A stretch of 64,000 nt of DNA from Closterium sp. Naga37s-1. Lineage: Eukaryota > Streptophyta > Zygnematophyceae > Desmidiales > Closteriaceae. The position numbers and the translations under genes are program-made. Below the pieces are notes generated by a model that had not been told where the DNA came from, did no database searches, and worked only from the letters and a program-made list of their open reading frames with translations. Below are positions 11,201-20,713 of this stretch, in pieces (position 1 is the stretch's first letter; the number at the start of each line of letters is the position of its first letter). The stretch spans positions 1,597,501-1,661,500 of the forward strand of contig CANJKZ010000093.1 in NCBI GenBank assembly GCA_947471745.1. Reading direction: 5' to 3'.

Positions 11201-12026
11201 CCCTGCTCTCCACTCCACTCTCCCCTTCCCTTCCCACGCTCCCTCAACATCTATTTCCTCAAACCCTCCTTCCCACCTTACCCCCCTTCCCCTCCTCCCC
11301 AGCTACCCCATGCTGCCCTGCCAGCTAATCGTCTCCACAGTGCTGCTCCGCATGGCTTCTCTCTTCTTCTACACATCCGAGCTCCCCGACGCCGATGTCA
11401 TGCTGCACGGCCCGCGCCTGCCCACCCGCCCCTTCTTCGACCTCCCTCTCCTCGCAACCATCGCCTCAGCAGCCATTGCCACGGCCGTCGCCACCCTCCT
11501 CTCTCTCGCCTACTCCATCCGGACCGATCCGAGCAACAACAATGACGTACACACAGTGGCATTCATCGGCTGGCTCGTCTCGTCCTGCTTCGTGTCTTTC
11601 CACCTGCGTACCACCTCCGAACCGATCTTCCAAAAGGGGCTCTTTTCGAACCTGCTGGTGCTGCTGGGGATGGTGGTTACCGCAGGGCTGTGCGTGCTGC
11701 TCTCGTTCTCCTCGTGGTTCCGCAGTGCGCTGCATTTCCAAGCGATCCCGCCGCTGGATTGGCTCATTGTTGTCGGGATCTCCGCGGCAGGGACGATCTG
11801 GATTGAGATGTTCAAGTGTGTTATCTCATTCTACCGGGACCGTGGATACGAAGTGCCCAGCTTTGAGATTGGTGAGGGGTCGGCGGCGGGTGCTGTTGCA
11901 GCTGCTGGTGGTGGTGGTGCTGGTGGTGGTGGTGGTGCTGGGGGGGATCACAGGGATGATGGGGAAGGGGGGGACGAGTCGCTGTTGCCTACATCCAGTC
12001 TCAAGAGCGACATTGAAATGACTTGA
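2230..12026 (+). CDS. P-type ATPase-like membrane protein with degenerate motifs
   Basis: Exons are 2230-2476, 2948-3047, 3498-3642, 4157-4405, 5061-6622, 6996-7234, 7832-8097, 8897-9086, 10220-10457 and 11303-12026, giving 1,319 residues with matching phases. The order follows P-type cation pumps. An N-terminal segment with RLLKHGRNEYE is followed by an actuator domain (LVPGDVVLLRSG, SGEW near 269). Then come a PDDLP membrane motif near 397, the phosphorylation motif DKTGC with Asp440, a nucleotide-domain motif RGPPEVLVEQC, TGD near 915, a hinge reading CGSSLTD near 1000, and C-terminal membrane helices. Compared with the canonical TGES, PEGLP, DKTGT and GDGVND, several key residues differ, and the N and D that bind calcium in helix M6 of SERCA are not seen. 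The nucleotide domain has a long Ser/Gly/Ala insert (about 5870-6250). Substrate unknown; it could be a divergent pump or a pseudo-pump. Many exons have extra copies. Confidence 0.85.
3757..3774. repeat. Perfect palindrome TTTTGAGACGTCTCAAAA
   Basis: An 18-base perfect palindrome in ATPase intron 3. It is the same element as at 196 and 45718, but with AC/GT in place of GC/GC at the centre. Flanking pyrimidine-rich sequence is partly repeated on both sides (a stretch around 3713-3750 recurs around 3795-3830), so this site may also mark a tandem duplication. Confidence 0.9.
4505..4590 (+). repeat. Partial copy of ATPase exon 4
   Basis: This repeats the last 85 or so bases of exon 4 (about 4340-4425), including the donor site. 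It encodes a variant of AAVAVSRADLVPGDVVLLRSGM with two or three substitutions. No acceptor is evident at its left end, so it is probably not spliced in. Confidence 0.85.
4780..4879 (+). repeat. Partial copy of ATPase exon 5 start
   Basis: Bases 4780-4879 repeat the first 100 bases of exon 5 (5061-5160), beginning with a matching acceptor and encoding EVPADVRLLHCTLLEIDES. The copy stops after the codons for CPKD and runs into pyrimidine-rich intron. It has an acceptor but no obvious donor. Confidence 0.9.
7441..7713 (+). repeat. Two truncated copies of ATPase exon 7
   Basis: Copies start at 7441 and 7599, each after a CCCCAG acceptor, and both read GYTLVGYASGSTPDHSSP. The first is lost after about 60 bases, the second after about 115. 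The complete exon is 7832-8097. Confidence 0.9.
8128..8247 (+). repeat. Copy of the 3' half of ATPase exon 7
   Basis: About 120 bases downstream of the full exon repeat its second half, including the TGD motif (here VLFTGDYLRTA) and a donor site. Both a 5' truncated and a 3' truncated copy of the same exon therefore flank the complete one. Confidence 0.88.
8475..8797 (+). repeat. Two truncated copies of ATPase exon 8, each followed by a decayed palindrome
   Basis: Copies begin at 8475 and about 8640, each after an AG, and read V-L/Q-Q-Q-Q-x-V-Q. The second keeps PAQSTGEELRALVAGTSVV. Each copy breaks off and is followed by a decayed version of the palindrome: near 8533-8565 (GAGTCGAGACGCCTC, then CTTGAGGCTCTAAAA) and near 8779-8793 (CTTTGAGGCACCTAG). 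The complete exon is 8897-9086. Confidence 0.82.
9171..9250 (+). repeat. Copy of ATPase exon 8 3' end
   Basis: Repeats about 80 bases of 9013-9094, with the residues PTDKLCILDAFQMNGQLV followed by TACGSS and the same GTGAG donor. It independently shows that the hinge motif reads CGSS and not TGDG, which argues against a single sequencing error. Confidence 0.88.
9477..9612. repeat. TTTTA / TTTTC pentamer array
   Basis: About twenty TTTTA units are followed by about ten TTTTC units, all inside ATPase intron 8. Simple-sequence expansion; no coding role. Confidence 0.97.
9689..10093 (+). repeat. Two truncated copies of ATPase exon 9
   Basis: Copies start at 9689 and 9940 after CCCAG acceptors and read LTDASVLAAADVGIAVGP, as does the complete exon at 10220-10457. 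The first is lost just after RFLLE, the second after ARAALS. Sequence identity among the three is very high, so the duplications look recent. Confidence 0.92.
10515..10567 (+). repeat. Copy of ATPase exon 9 3' end
   Basis: Repeats the last 50 or so bases of exon 9 (CKLGLALVVLLGTLWLR) plus a donor, directly downstream of the full exon. Confidence 0.9.
11099..11149. repeat. Decayed palindrome elements in ATPase intron 9
   Basis: Two half-preserved forms lie close together: CTGAGGCCTCTCAAAAAC at 11099-11116 and CAGACATCTCAAACC near 11132-11146. They keep the CTCAAA arm but have lost exact symmetry. Confidence 0.6.
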
Positions 12027-13768
12027 GAGCTGCTGTCGGTGCCAGTTCCTCTGCCACTGCCACTGTCGCTGCCCCTGCCGCTGCCACCCACTGCCTCTGG
12101 CTGCTGCCAACTCTCCAATGCCACTGCCACTGCCATGGCTTTGGCCACTCTCACTGGAAGCTGGGAAAGTTGGGGAACAAGGGAAGGTGGTATGTTATGC
12201 TACCCCCTGGCTGATCATAGCGAGATTGTGAGGATGCATGCTGGTGACACTCGATCATTATTGAAGGGCTGAACAGTGCACAGCAACCATGGCATCCTGT
12301 GCTGTATTTGATCGTGTAAAAGGATGAAGTGGTAAATGCCTTCAGGACAATCGTCGTACGCGTTCGTTTCATTATGCTGTAAAGTGATACGGTGCTGCTT
12401 TCCCATACTGTTCAGATATGTATGTTAGGTTTTTTTGTTATGCAGCTTCTAGAGGATATGTAGCTAGTATTTTTGCCTTTTCTTGAAATCAGAGCCACTC
12501 CCACTCCACTGTACTGCGCATTTATCCTTAGTAGTGACGTTTTTTTCACTCAGGTAGTCTTCTGCCAACAGCGAGGCAGACGCAAACGCAGTCGCGTGCA
12601 GTGAGGACTGACCCACCGAACGATTTTGTCGTCTAGCTTGGTCATGAAGGAGTAATGCATGGAAAGAAGTGCCCTAAGTTTCGGTTCGGAGCTTCGGCCA
12701 ACAACAACTGCTTTTAAAATTGCGGCTGGTGCTTAGCGGTACGGATTTGGAAACACGACGTGCCTCACGTCTGCCGTGTGTGTTTGCAACACACACACCA
12801 CATAACGGGGGGAATGTCCCCAAACCATACCGACCCTGCCCGCTCCGCACTCCCCCCTCCGGTTTCGCCAAAATCCTTCCTCCATCATCCAGCAGTCCAT
12901 GTCCATCCCAGTGAAACGTCATTCACCGCATTGAAACGCAATAAAACCCCTTTTACAACACATCCAGTCGAGCCAAGACCATCCGACAGCCATGGCGTAT
13001 GCCACTGCAGCACATACTCCCCCCGCCCGACCTGAACCCCAGCCTCGATGGTGTTGCCTGGCAAACAAGACAAGATACACCAGATGCGAACATCACGACA
13101 AAAAGGGGCACTTCCACCCAGCCAAAACAGACTCGAAACAGATTGAAAACAGGGAAACCAAGCAGAACCGATGCATTTGCCTTGCCACAGCTGTACACGT
13201 CTGGAGGTTCGTCTTTCCATTTCGTCCTTACAGATTGTCCAGCAGTACGGTACTGTAGACGAGTGACGTGCAGATTCACCCACGCAACCCCATTCCACCT
13301 CATAATACCTGATTCCACCACTTTGAAGCGAATCACTTCCCCACTTCAGGTGCTCCTCATCCTTCCTGTTCGACTGTTGATCACACCCTCTCCTCCTCCT
13401 CTCTTCTCGCCCCTCCTCGACTTGCTTTGCCTCTCCGTTCCCCAAAAACTCGACTCCACTCGAACAACCCAACGATCCTTGCTTCTTCCACTCCCCCCAA
13501 ACCTAACTCGCGTGCTTCCTCACACCAAGGACCAAATCAAATTCTTGCTGCATTGTTTATCACCCTCCTGCACGAGCCTACGCGCTGCCAGCTAATCGTC
13601 GAATGGTTCACTAGTGGAGAGTTATCGCCGCAGAAGTGTCGCGTCCACTCTCCCCTTCTTGCACCGCCATATCGCGAATCACGAGCATCCGTCGTAGTTC
13701 CTACTTCTTCCTCTTCCACTTCGTCCCTCCACTCGCCTTAGCCCCTCCTCCTTATTCCACCTCCCACA
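12027..13768. other. Spacer of 1.7 kb without a recognised gene
   Basis: The first 100 bases are a CTG/CCA-rich 3' untranslated-like stretch. The rest has lower GC and no conserved coding segment that I can recognise. The last 150 bases before 13769 probably hold the promoter of the next gene. Confidence 0.55.
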
Positions 13769-16700
13769 ATGGTACTCCTTAAAGCCCCCCACAACCGGCG
13801 GCCGCGGCCGCCGTCGCTAGAATCCCGCTTTGCACCGTCACCATGCGCGCTCATCGTGACGCTCCTGTCATTGGTTCTCCTCCCGCACGTGTCCGTCGTT
13901 CGTGGCGCAGTCGACATGACCAACGCAAAGTACAACGTTCCTTACTCGGACTGCCAACGCGACCCCACGCTTCGAAAAGCCAAAGTCGGGGTGAGCAAGT
14001 GTAGTCGTGATCGTGATAGTGATTGTGAATGTGAGCGAGTGTGCGAGCCGAAGTGACTATTATTAGAAAACTGCGCATGACGCTTACCGACGAAGTCGAG
14101 GAGGAGCGTGCAGGTCGGGTGCGCCGGTGGCGCCGAGAGCGGGCGGCGGAAGGGGGCGAAAACCGGAAGCGGAAGCGCAACAATTTGAGAGGCGGAGGGG
14201 ACATTGGCGTGCGGACGGGAGAGGGAGGGGGGAGGCGGCGTGGCGGAAGCGGGAAGGGGAAAGCGGGTGGGGAAGGAGACAACGGGAGAGAACCGGGGCG
14301 GCCGGAGAGACCTGGACTGTGGCGAAAGCGGGAAGGGGAAGGCGGGAGAGGGATGGGGGGGTTCCGCGCAACGCGCTCTCCGCTTCGCGTTCCGCGCAAA
14401 CGGACGCGGTGAAAGCCTTAGCGGACGCGCAACGGCGAGGGTTATCGTGGCGCCGCCCGCTATACCTCCGCGTTCCTCGTGTAGCGGGTGGCGGGTGGCG
14501 CGTGGCGCTCCGCGCTAAGGCTAGCGGAGGTTGCGGTCGACTGCGTGTGTTGTTCTGGACAGGCCGGCACGCGAGTTGCGCGCGCGCCCCGAGGCTCGTA
14601 GGTTCGCGCAACGCCGTTAATTTCTCTGAGAGTTCGGCTTGAACGTGGCGTAGCGTAACGTAACGTAACGTAACGCGACGCGACGGGACGTAACGCTGTA
14701 GCGTGACGTGAGAAATGTTCTTGAGCCGATTCAAAATCTGCCAGCCAGGTTGTACGACGTCCCACCGTTCAACCGGGCTGGTGGTGGCGAAGTCGATCGA
14801 TCGAAAGGTCGCGACTTGTGCCGGTGGTGTGTGGCCGTGGCCCGTGGGACGTCGGCGCGCATCCACGGGCGCGCATCGGGTTTGGGTCCGCACCTGAGAC
14901 AGATCCTTGGACGGCTGATGCCGGCGGGTGCAACCTCCTTCCCTCCCTTCTTCCTCCCTTCACCGGTCTTTCTCCTCCCCCCCTGTTGCCCCCTCCGTCG
15001 CCCCCCCCGGTCACCCCCCCTCCCCCCTCCCCCGGCAAGCGGGAGTGGATTCGGTGTTGGCGCTCTGTCTCAAGACCTCCACGTCGCTCGAAACCTCCGC
15101 ACGTCCACTCACCTCTCCCCTGCCTCCTTCCCCCTCTCCTCCTTCCCTTCCGCCCCCCCACCTCTTCCCGCACGTCTTTCTCGACCCGCCCCCCCCCCCC
15201 TTCCCCCGTCGTTCGCACAACCAGGCGGGAGTGGATTCGGTGTTGGCGCTGTGTCTCAAGTCGTCCACGTCGCTCGAGACCACCTTCGAGAATGCCAACA
15301 AGTTCTTCATCGGCAACATGTCCAACGTCGCATGTGAGTCGCGCGCCCGCTCGTCGCATGCGAGTCGCCGCTGTCGTCTTTCCGTGTCGTCGTTGTCGCG
15401 TGTTTGTCGCGCGCCGTCGCTTGCTCGTCGTCGTCGTTGCGCGCGCCGTGCGACGTCGCGTCGTCTCTGTACGAGACGCCATCTCTCCCATCCTATCAGT
15501 CCGAATGCCCCCGCTCCCTCACCTCCCCCTCGTTTTCTTCTCTCGCACCCATTCCCCTCCAACCCTTCCTCTTCTTCGGTCCACCCCCATTCCCTCGGCT
15601 CCCTCCCCCCTCCCCCCCCTTCCCCCCCCGTGCGCGCAGCGTTCGGCGCGCTGTGCGTGGAGATAGCGCAGACGCTCGCAATGGACGACGACAACGTGCT
15701 GTACGAGACGCCCCTCCCCCCGTTCTTCATGCGCCAGGGCTTCGCGCTCTCCATCTGGGGGCCCGCGCCCGACCCCAACCTCTACAACGAGACCGTCGTC
15801 ATGACGCTCGTTAACGACGGCGTGTCGAGCCTGTCTCTAACGGGGATAGACTTTGCTGCGATTGGGGAGGACCCGAATTTCGAGGTGCCGCCGCAGGGGA
15901 CGGTGACGATCACGGTGCGTGGGGGAAAGGGGGAAGGGAGAAGGGGGAGGGGGGAGGGGGGAGGGGGGATGGGGGATGGGGGAATGTGAAGGGGATGAGT
16001 GGGGGAGTGCGGGAGAGTTGGGACTGTGGGATGGGAAGGGGGAGTCTGTGTTGGTGGGAAAAAAAGTCCAAATGTCTTGATTGTATGTATTTTTCTTCCC
16101 CGTCAGCCCCGTTCTCCTCTCTTTCCGCCCGTTCCCCCTTCCCCCCTCCACTTCCCCCTTCGCGTCTCCGTTTCCCCTTACCCGCTTCTCCCCCCCTCTC
16201 CCTTTGATCCCTTTCTCTCTCACAACCTTCCTCCACCCTGCTTACCTCCCCTCCTCTCACCTCCCTCCCTCCCACCTTCCCCCCTTCCTCTCTCCCCCCT
16301 CCACACCCTTCTCCCTTGCTCAAGCTCACCTCCAACCCATTCTCTCCCCACCCGCACAACCCTCCCCATTCCAACCCTCCTTCGCCCCCTCCCCATATCA
16401 GTTCAACCGCACGCAGGCAGCCTTAGACTTTGAAACCCTGTCTCTCCTCTCCTACAGAACTACCTGTCAGGCTCCTCCTCCACCATGGCTATCGACGAGC
16501 TCACAGCCGCTGTCATCGTCAAGATGTTCCCCAACGATCCCTCTCCGCCTCTCCACCTCAGCCCCCTGCTCTCCAACCCACTCCTTACCACCCTTCTCAC
16601 CCCAACTCCCCTCTCCCCCCTTCCCTCCTTCCCTTCCTTCCCCTGTTCCCCTCTCCCCCGCCCTCCCCCCACCAGTTCAATCGCACGCAGGCAGCGTTAG

Positions 16701-17080
16701 ACTTCGAAACCCTACCTCTGCTGCAGAACTACCTGTCAGATTCCTCCACCATGGCCATCGACGAGCTCACCGCCGTCGTCATCGTCAAGATGTTCCCCGA
16801 TGACCCCTCGGGCCTGCTCGGCCGTGCCGCCTACGTGTTCATCGATCCGACGTTTGATAGTCGCAACCCGTACCAGTTCTACCTGTTTGAGGCGAATTAT
16901 TACCTGCCGACTGCGGGCAGTGGGCGGCGGCGGTTGTTGGCGAGCATTCCCAAGACGACCACGCCGCCCGCTGGGTCGCAGAAGGGGTGCTGCAAGAAGA
17001 CGCCTCCGCCGCCCACGTGTAAGGTGGGCGGGGTGAATTACCCTGCGTGCCGCAATCCTGTGTGCAAGACGCCATGCTAG
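13769..17080 (+). CDS. Secreted protein of unknown function with Cys-rich C terminus
   Basis: Exons 13769-13990, 15225-15333, 15640-15914 and 16676-17080 join in phase to give 336 residues. Residues near 29-47 form a hydrophobic signal peptide or anchor (LIVTLLSLVLLPHVSVVRG). The middle contains the conserved-looking segments GVDSVLALCLK, ETTFENANKFFIGNMSNV and PPFFMRQGFALSIWGP, with likely N-glycosylation sites. The tail after a GRRRLL run is rich in Cys, Lys and Pro and ends CKTPC. I do not recognise the family; an extracellular-matrix or cell-surface role is only a guess from the signal peptide and Cys-rich tail. Exons 2 and 4 have broken extra copies upstream. Confidence 0.75.
14645..14702. 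repeat. CGTAA pentamer tract
   Basis: A short run of CGTAA units degenerates into CGCGA and CGGGA units, inside intron 1 of the secreted-protein gene. Confidence 0.8.
15038..15095 (+). repeat. Broken copy of secreted-protein exon 2
   Basis: Repeats the start of exon 2 (15225 onward), GVDSVLALCLK-S/T-STSLET. One G is missing at the acceptor boundary (AAG then CGGGAG instead of CAG then GCGGGAG), which shifts the frame, and the copy ends after about 55 bases. Confidence 0.85.
16402..16545 (+). repeat. Frame-altered copy of secreted-protein exon 4
   Basis: Repeats about 140 bases of exon 4 (16676 onward), from FNRTQAALDFET to IVKMFPND. It is five bases longer inside, where it reads CTCCTCTCCTACAG, a plausible new splice acceptor just before the codons for NYLSG. 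Spliced from that acceptor the rest is open. Confidence 0.85.
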
Positions 17081-17935
17081 GGGGAGATCGAGAGGGTTGT
17101 ATGGGGATCATGGTGAGTGTGGGATGGTGAGTGTGGGAGTGGTGTGGGAGTGTGGGAGATTGGTGAATGCGGGAGGGGAGGTGAGTGTGAAGGAGAATTG
17201 CTCCCCGGAGGAAGATTTAAGTTCTTGATTTTTCTTAGGGCCGAGGGAGATACTGTGGTGGGTGGAGGTGAAGGGTAGGGGAGGAATGGGATATTTGGGG
17301 GTTATACGGTGGGATTGAGATGATTTACTGGTAGTAAGGCGGCGCATGTTTGTGCGTATGGTTGAGGTGAAGCATGATATATTTGCTGTGTTTGTGTACC
17401 ATAGAAGCATGTTTTCCTGGAGCCAGCAGGATACTGTAGTTGATGCAAACCCATTGTGTTGATTTGATACTAGTAGCTAGCTTCTAGCTGCAACATGGTA
17501 CCTACCGTACCTACCCCTCATTGTTGCAAATTTTGGTTGCGCCCTGTGCACTAAAGCCAATGTGAGCCAGCCAGCCAACAAAATCTTGGTGAGAGAAGTT
17601 CTGCAAGTTACAACAAATGCACACGTAGACACACCCAGATGTTTGAATGTCTAAGGTAAACATATACCGTACAGTACAGTGCTTTCAGGAATCCACATGG
17701 TAGGTAATCCACTCGCCTAGCTCTAACCTAGCCAACTACCGTAGGTCATTTCAACGTCACAACCATACCGTAACTTGCTACCAGTGCCGCCATCCCAGCA
17801 AGCATCGCGACCAAGAAAAGGGTCGGCGGCAGAGGTAGTACGGTACCTACTTCTGTTTTTGAATCACCAGCATGGAAAGAAAGGAAGGAAGCCCACATGG
17901 GTACACCCAGGGTAACACCCCCCCTGCGCTTGCTC
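17081..17935. other. Spacer between the secreted-protein gene and MSH1
   Basis: About 850 bases with no gene that I can support. The next gene is on the opposite strand, so the two 3' ends converge here. It contains short GTGGGAGTGTGGGAG-type repeats after 17110. Confidence 0.5.
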
Positions 17936-18070
17936 CTAGTGTTCCCCAAGTGCCCCCAAGTGCCCCCAAGTGCCTTCAAGTGCCCCCAAGTGCCCCCAAG
18001 TGCCCCCAAGTACCCCCAAAGTGCCCCCAAGTGCCCCCAATTGCCCTCAAGTGCCCCCAAGTGCCCCCAC
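17936..18070. repeat. 11-base minisatellite AGTGCCCCCAA
   Basis: About eleven copies of AGTGCCCCCAA with minor variants, downstream of MSH1. The reverse strand reads as a Gly/Leu/Trp-rich open frame that is not a real protein. Confidence 0.9.
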
Positions 18071-18164
18071 CTGCAGTCCCCCTCCCCCCCCTTCCACCCC
18101 CCTCTTTCTTCCTCCCTCCCTCCCCACCTCCCCCTTCCCCAACCTCCGAACCTCTATCAGTCCT

Positions 18165-18340
18165 GCGCCTCAGAAGGGCGGGGGGAACATGGGGCGGAGG
18201 GGGGCGCCGCCGCGCCGGTACTGCCGAAGTGGCGGTGGCGGTGGTATGGTCCGCCTGGTTAACCAACGGCATGCCCGCGTCCCTCAGGCGGGCGATCACG
18301 TGCGTCTTCATGAAGTGGGCTGCCAGCCGCAACACTCCCC
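18165..18340 (-). repeat. Second copy of the last MSH1 exon (GIY-YIG C-terminal half)
   Basis: Repeats much of 18526-18700, including ETxVIARLRDxGxPLxNQAD. Here it reads KTHVIARLRDAGMPLVNQAD, followed by an altered tail. Both copies are flanked by the same CCTCAGAAGGGCGGGG stretch. Either could supply the 3' end of the mRNA, but only the 18761-18528 copy carries the exon start at a good acceptor. Confidence 0.85.
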
Positions 18341-18462
18341 CCCCCTCCTTCCTCTCCCCCTCCTTCCATGCCCCTTCCGCTCATACCACCCCCCACCCAG
18401 CCCCCAGCCCCCAACCTCCGAACCTCCATCAGTGGTGCGCGGTACGCAGTGCGTGTCTCTCT

Positions 18463-18481
18463 TTTTGAGAATTCTAAAAAA
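18463..18481. repeat. Palindrome variant TTTTGAGAATTCTAAAAA
   Basis: An EcoRI-centred version of the palindrome between the two copies of the last MSH1 exon. The AA/TT centre keeps symmetry; one arm base has changed. Confidence 0.8.
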
Positions 18482-18527
18482 CCAGCTCGTACCCTCCACT
18501 CCCTTGCTCCACCCCCCTTCTTCCGCC

Positions 18528-20678
18528 TCAGAAGGGCGGGGGGAACGAGGGGAGGGTGGGGGCGCCGGCGCTGCCAAAGTGTTTGTGGTGTTGGTCCGCC
18601 TGGTTGGCCAGCGGCACGCCCGAGTCCCTCAGGCGCGCGATCACATACGTCTCTATCAAGCGCGCTGCGCTCTTGCTGGGCGCTGCGATGATGGCCACTG
18701 GTGCCTCCCGCAACAGCTTCTTCTCCCGGTGCTTCTTTATGCGCACTGATATCTGGTCCGTCTGGGAGAGGAGCGTGGGGAAGGGGGTGGGGAAGGGGGT
18801 GGGGAAAGGGATGATGTGGGTGTTAGCGTGGGAGAAAACGGTTCAGGGGTAGGGCGTAAGAGGGGGTGGGGGTGGTAAGTAGGGGGAGAGGGGGTGGGGG
18901 TGGGGGGGGGGAGGGGGGGAGGAGAGGAGGAGTTGGAGGGCGCTGTTGCTGGGCGTCGGGATGAGGGATGATGGCCACTGGTGACTCGCGCAACGGCTTG
19001 TCCGACGAGCAATGGTGCTTTATTGGTGTGACTTTAGGAATTCTCAAAAGTCACACCAACTCGCGCAACGGTCGCACATCAGCTTGTCCGACGAGCAATG
19101 ATGCTCTATGCGCTCTGATATCTCGTCCGTGTGGGAAAAGAGTGTGGGGAAGGAGGGTGGGGAAGGAGGGTGGGGAAGGAGGGTGGGGAAGGAGGGTGGG
19201 GAAGGAGGGTGGGGAAGGAGGGTGGGGAAGGAGGGTGGGGAAGGAGGGTGGGGAAGGAGGGTGGGGAAGGAGGGTGGGGAAGGAGGGTGGGGAAGGAGGG
19301 TGGGGAAGGAGGGTGGGGAAGGAGGGTGGGGAAGGAGGGTGGGGAAGGAGGGTGGGGAAGGAGGGTGGGGAAGGAGGGTGGGGAAGGAGGGTGGGGAAGG
19401 AGGGTGGGGAAGGAGATTGTGGGGAGGGAGCTGTGAAAGGGGACGATTGCTGAGTCGACTAAGAAAATATAGGAAAGAGCGTGGGGAAGGAGCGGTGGCT
19501 TGAGATGATGTGTTTTGAGGCGCGGTGGCATAAGAAGTCTGTTCTGCACCAGAAGCCTACTCACCAACAAGCCAACCAACGCACCTCGCCCAAAAAAAAC
19601 CGATTCTCGAGCCGATTCAAGAACCACCACACTCCAAAAGCCCACCCACCCACCCACCCACCCACCCACCCACCCACCCACCCACCCACCCACCCACCCA
19701 CCCACCCACCCACCCACCCACCCACCCACCCACCCACCCACCCACCCACCCACCCACCCACTCACCCACCCACCCACCCACAACCCAACCCACGCACGCA
19801 CCTCCCCCACATAGAACCTCCCGTCGGGGCGGCACAGCAGGTACACAAACGACTGGTGGTTAGCCACCGATGCAGAGGGCATCTGCTTCCCCATCACCAC
19901 CACCGCTCGCACCCCCTCACGCGCAAGCCCATCTCCTCCACCCCTCCCCGAACTTAACTCTAGCCCCACAGCCCCCGCAACACCAACACCACCCACAGCC
20001 TCCCCTGCTGCTCCCAGCAGTCCCATCGGCCCCTGAGCAGGACACTGCACCCGCTCCACTTTCTCTGCTGTGACCTCCTGGCTTGAACCCCCTTCGATGC
20101 GCTGCAGAGTCGCTTGCTCCATGCTCGCGCTATTCCAATCCAGCATAGACATCGCCTCTGCAGTCACAGCTTCAAACATCCAGACCGCATCTTTCAAAGC
20201 CAGGTACGGACCGACAGCAGCAGCACGAGCACCAACACCACCACCACCACCACCACCACCACCAGCACCGGCACCCGTGACACCATTACTGGCAGTGCGA
20301 CTGCCACTTGATACGCCTCCTCCTCTCTTTCTTGCTTTTGGTCGAAGAATTCGACCATCCAATTCCTCCTCTTCTTCCTCTTCCTCCTCTTCCTCTTCCT
20401 CCTCTTCCTCCTCCTCCTCTCCCCACGTTTCCTCTCCTTCGGTGCCACTTTCACCTCCTGAAAGGCCCCCACTCTCTTCCATGCTCGTCCATCCACCACC
20501 ATTCAACACTGCTTCGTGCTGCCCCCCACCTGCCACATCACTACCAATCCCAACCCCGTGATTGAGCGCAGAAGAAGGAGCAGCCGCCGCTGCCCCATTC
20601 CCACTGCCGCCACCACCTACACTAGTTTGCGCTGCATCCCATGGCTTAAGCAATCTTTTCCCTGTTCTATCCTCCTCT

Positions 20679-20713
<35 letters not shown>

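Noticed and set aside
13853-14893. Several 100-270-codon frames in 13.85-14.9 kb
   Set aside because: They lie in the GC-rich first intron of the secreted-protein gene and conflict with one another; no motif recognised.
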